From Methylobacterium sp. 10 (lineage in GTDB: Bacteria; Pseudomonadota; Alphaproteobacteria; Rhizobiales; Beijerinckiaceae): DNA of 64,000 nucleotides. This document shows, one piece after another, positions 61,562-64,000 of the stretch; positions within the stretch are counted from its first letter, which is position 1; each line of letters begins with the position of its first letter. A model generated the notes under the pieces. The model did not search any database and had not been told where the DNA came from. It saw only the letters and a program-made list of their open reading frames with translations. A program made the position numbers and the translations under genes. Location of the stretch: contig NZ_KI912577.1 in NCBI RefSeq assembly GCF_000519085.1, positions 2,113,331 to 2,177,330 on the forward strand. Reading direction: 5' to 3'.

Positions 61562-62194
61562 TTATTGCCGCACCCACATCACCCGGGCGATCCAGGCGAT
61601 CTCTGCTACCTGGACGATGCGTTCGGGGTGGTTCGGGTTGAGCGAGAGCAACTCGATGGTCCGGGCTGTCTTTCGGCGCAGCTCCTTGGCCAGCACCTCA
61701 CCGCTCGACAGCCGCACCACCACGCGGTCGCCCTTGCGGACGCTGGCGGTGGGTGAGACGATCAGCACGTCGCCGTCGCGGTATAGCGGCTCCATGGAAT
61801 CGCCCTGCACTTCGAGGGCGAAGGCGCGGTCCTCGCCGAGATCGGGAAACTCGATCTCCTCCCAGCCCGGGCCGCCCGTGGGCATCCCTTCCTCGGTGAA
61901 GAGCCGGCCCGCACCGGCCTGGGTCATGCCGATCAGCGGCACCATGGCGCGCGGCATGCCGTCCCTCGGCTCGATGAGGCGAAGGAAATCGTCGAGCGTC
62001 GCGTTGGTGGCCGCGAGCACCTTCGACACGGATTCGGTGGAGGGCCAGCGCTTGCGCCCATCCGGCCCGATCCGCTTCGAGCGATTGAAGCTCGTGGCGT
62101 CGAGGCCCGCACGGCGTGCGAGACCGGAGGCCGAGAAGCCGTGGCGTTCCGCGAGGCGGTCGATCGCGGTCCAGATCTGCTCGTGGGACAGCAT
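61562..62194 (-). CDS. XRE-type transcriptional regulator with S24 (LexA/CI-like) peptidase domain
   Basis: 210 residues. N-terminal helix-turn-helix (HGFSASGLARRAGLDATSFNRSK; PSTESVSKVLAATN), then the S24 domain: Ser133 in VQGDSMEP and Lys170 in EVLAKELRR form the catalytic dyad. A possible self-cleavage site is QAGAG around 92-96. Such repressors are inactivated by RecA-stimulated self-cleavage on DNA damage. Single gene; no phage genes are around it, so probably a chromosomal regulator. Confidence 0.87.
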   Translation of the reverse strand: MLSHEQIWTAIDRLAERHGFSASGLARRAGLDATSFNRSKRIGPDGRKRWPSTESVSKVLAATNATLDDFLRLIEPRDGMPRAMVPLIGMTQAGAGRLFTEEGMPTGGPGWEEIEFPDLGEDRAFALEVQGDSMEPLYRDGDVLIVSPTASVRKGDRVVVRLSSGEVLAKELRRKTARTIELLSLNPNHPERIVQVAEIAWIARVMWVRQ

Positions 62195-62398
62195 GGCGAG
62201 ACTCGATCAGAAGGGCTAAGACATCCAGCCTAGCTTTAGGAAAGTAGAACTAAAATACGCTGGAAGCAACGGCACGCCGTCATTATCCTGAAGGTGTAAA
62301 AACTCGTAACGGACGACTTGAGGTAGTGACCGATCGTGGTTGCGACGGATGCCGACCCGTTCTATCGCGTGAGCCGTCGAACCGGAAGGCAACGCGCG

Positions 62399-62776
62399 AT
62401 GCCAGTGATCTACAAGATATGCCCGCGCGCCCTCTGGCGCGAGGCGGAGGAATCAGGGCGGTTCGCGGGTGCGCCCGTCGACAGGGCTGACGGGTTCATC
62501 CATTTCTCCACCGCCGACCAGGTGGCTGAAACGGCCGCCCGGCACTTCGCGGGTGTCTCCGATCTCCTTCTCATCGGCATCGAGGCCGAGGCGCTGGGCG
62601 AGGCCCTACGCTACGAGCCCTCCCGCGGCGGGGCGCTGTTCCCCCATCTCTACGGCGATCTGCCCCTCGATGCCGTCATATGCGTGACCGAGCTTCCGAT
62701 CGGGCCGGACGGCCGGCATGTGTTTCCCGCCGACCTTATCTCGTCCGCCAGCCCCGCAACCGGAGCATCGGTATGA
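62399..62776 (+). CDS. DUF952 family protein
   Basis: 125 residues from ATG 62399 ([13 protein letters not shown]); a GTG at 62336 would add 21. Features of DUF952 are [38 protein letters not shown] and [17 protein letters not shown]. Function unknown; the fold is related to a small ADP-ribosyltransferase-like/His-containing family. It overlaps pyrD by four bases, so translation is coupled. Confidence 0.85.
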   Translation: MPVIYKICPRALWREAEESGRFAGAPVDRADGFIHFSTADQVAETAARHFAGVSDLLLIGIEAEALGEALRYEPSRGGALFPHLYGDLPLDAVICVTELPIGPDGRHVFPADLISSASPATGASV

Positions 62777-63861
62777 TCGGCGCTCTCTTTCCCCTCGCCA
62801 AGCCGATCCTGCACGGACTCGACGCCGAGACGGCGCACAACCTCACCTTGCGTGGGCTGGAACTCCTGCCCCCGCGAAAGCCGGCCCCTGATGATTCGAG
62901 GCTCGCGGTCACCGTCTTCGGCCGCCAGTTCCCCAACCCTGTCGGTCTCGCGGCGGGGTTCGACAAAGGCGCGCAGGTGCCCGATGCGCTGCTCGGCCTC
63001 GGGTTCGGCTTCGTGGAAGTCGGCGGGGTGGTGCCGAAGCCGCAGGGCGGCAACCCGCGCCCGCGCGTATTCCGCTTGAGCGCCGACGGCGCCGTCATCA
63101 ACCGCTTCGGCCTCAACAGCGAGGGGCTCGACGTCGTGCGCGGTCGCCTCGCGGCCCGAAGCGGCCGCGCCGGTCTTGTAGGCATCAACATCGGGGCCAA
63201 TAAGGATTCGACCGACAGGATCGCCGATTACGTGACTTGCACCACGGCGCTGGCGCCTCACGTCGCCTTCGTCACGGTCAACGTCTCCTCGCCCAACACC
63301 CCCGGCCTGCGCGACCTCCAGGGCGAAGCCTTTCTCGATGATCTCCTCGGCCGGGTGGTCGAGGCCCGCGACAAGGCCTCGCCCGAGACCGCGATCCTGC
63401 TCAAGATCGCCCCCGACATCTCGCTCGAAGCCCTCGATTCCATCGTCGCCACCGCCTTGCGCCGCAAGGTGCAGGGACTCGTCGTCTCCAACACCACCAT
63501 CGCGCGGCCGGCCAGTCTCTCCGAAGCCTCCCTTGCGACGGAGACCGGCGGCCTCTCCGGCCGCCCCCTGTTCGCCCCGGCGACCCGCCTCCTCGCGGAG
63601 ACCTACCTGCGTGTCGGCGGCACCATCCCGCTCATCGGCGTCGGCGGGATCGATTCCGCCGAGGCGGCCTGGACCAAGATCCGCGCTGGAGCGAGCCTGC
63701 TGCAACTCTACTCGGCCCTGGTCTATGCTGGTCCCGGCCTCGTCGGCACGATCAAATCTGGCCTGCTGCGCAAGCTCGCTACGGAAGGTGTCGGCGACCT
63801 GTCCGCCCTCGTCGGGCGCGACGCCGCTACCTTGGCCAAGCTCGGCCTCGGCGCGGCGTAG
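62773..63861 (+). CDS. pyrD: Dihydroorotate dehydrogenase (quinone)
   Basis: 362 residues from ATG 62773, overlapping the DUF952 stop (ATGA). Class 2 DHODH: N-terminal membrane-binding helices ([19 protein letters not shown]), [43 protein letters not shown] (catalytic Ser in place of Cys), and VSNTTIARP. Oxidises dihydroorotate to orotate in pyrimidine synthesis with ubiquinone as acceptor. Confidence 0.95.
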   Translation: MIGALFPLAKPILHGLDAETAHNLTLRGLELLPPRKPAPDDSRLAVTVFGRQFPNPVGLAAGFDKGAQVPDALLGLGFGFVEVGGVVPKPQGGNPRPRVFRLSADGAVINRFGLNSEGLDVVRGRLAARSGRAGLVGINIGANKDSTDRIADYVTCTTALAPHVAFVTVNVSSPNTPGLRDLQGEAFLDDLLGRVVEARDKASPETAILLKIAPDISLEALDSIVATALRRKVQGLVVSNTTIARPASLSEASLATETGGLSGRPLFAPATRLLAETYLRVGGTIPLIGVGGIDSAEAAWTKIRAGASLLQLYSALVYAGPGLVGTIKSGLLRKLATEGVGDLSALVGRDAATLAKLGLGAA

Positions 63862-63862
63862 G

Positions 63863-63886
63863 CGAGGGCGGCCCGGCGCGCCCTCG
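63863..63886 (+). other. Hairpin after pyrD
   Basis: cgagggcg (63863-63870) pairs with cgccctcg (63879-63886). It directly follows the pyrD stop but lacks a U-run, so termination is uncertain. Confidence 0.4.
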
Positions 63887-63943
63887 TCCGACCATGCGAG
63901 GAACAGACCTCAAGGGCGTGGCGAGACATGATCCCGCGTTGCG

Positions 63944-64000
63944 ATGGACGCTAGGCTGAGACCGGCGTTCGAGGAAATCGGCAAGTCCGATCCCGGCGCC
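63944..64000 (+). CDS. Possible start of a gene cut by the window edge
   Basis: ATG 63944 opens a frame (MDARLRPAFEEIGKSDPGA) to the right edge. Too short to identify; there is only a weak ribosome site. Kept because the frame is open and has a plausible coding composition. Confidence 0.2.
   Translation, partial: MDARLRPAFEEIGKSDPGA

Noticed and set aside
61562..62194. Calling the S24 regulator LexA
   Set aside because: The N-terminal helix-turn-helix and overall layout resemble CI/XRE-type regulators more than LexA, and no SOS box was identified.

Overview
The window is 64 kb of GC-rich bacterial chromosome. The gene content, the translation, F1-ATPase and Tad-like gene sets, a YlxR/L7Ae fusion, a potassium-independent proton pyrophosphatase and dispersed palindromic repeats of the type ending in cctcatcctgagg point to an alphaproteobacterium of the Rhizobiales. 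Methylobacterium or a close relative is the most likely source. This is inference from gene families and style, not a database match. Most of the window is core chromosome, interrupted by a few accessory patches.

Layout. Positions 1-8637 hold a tightly packed plus-strand operon that looks like an uncharacterised biosynthetic pathway. It encodes a methyltransferase (cut by the window edge), a Gfo/Idh/MocA dehydrogenase, a YcaO-domain enzyme, a xylose-isomerase-like TIM barrel, a GT4 glycosyltransferase, a PIG-L deacetylase, a uracil-DNA-glycosylase-fold protein and a YbhN-type membrane protein. Most junctions overlap by a few bases. The exceptions are a palindromic repeat between the dehydrogenase and YcaO, and a 2 bp gap before the deacetylase. 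A PhoR-like kinase follows. Positions 10272-13245 are a copper module (CopA-type P-type ATPase plus CueR-type regulator) with a MerR-type promoter. An M20 amidohydrolase and three Tad-like pilus/surface proteins come next.

Positions 17479-25632 are the minus-strand rimP-nusA-ylxR-infB-(terminator)-rbfA-truB region. An acetyltransferase of the Vat/CatB type and a polymorphic-toxin/immunity pair follow; the toxin reading frame is broken. Positions 28704-42277 are mostly housekeeping and single genes: asd, leuB, a SulP transporter, a polyprenyl synthase, mtgA, argG, a soluble PAS-PAS chemoreceptor and DsbA-family proteins.

Positions 42565-47817 are the F1-ATPase operon atpHAGDC, carrying a palindromic repeat between atpA and atpG. 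Then come cca, a CoA-pyrophosphatase-like Nudix gene and a DUF1285-like gene (minus strand), followed by hppA, an Old Yellow Enzyme and a HAD phosphatase. A small NepR-like reading frame and an AT-rich patch lie on the 3' side of a tRNA-Gln gene. The right end has an SDR, prfC, a Tim44-like protein, a LOV-like PAS histidine kinase lacking the photoactive cysteine, a LexA-like S24 regulator, a DUF952 protein and pyrD.

The most interesting candidates are the YcaO-centred operon (a probable undescribed natural-product or cofactor pathway, possibly with a DNA-repair-type self-protection gene), the frameshifted toxin/immunity pair, the apparently leaderless copper-ATPase transcript, and the Cys-less LOV-like kinase.
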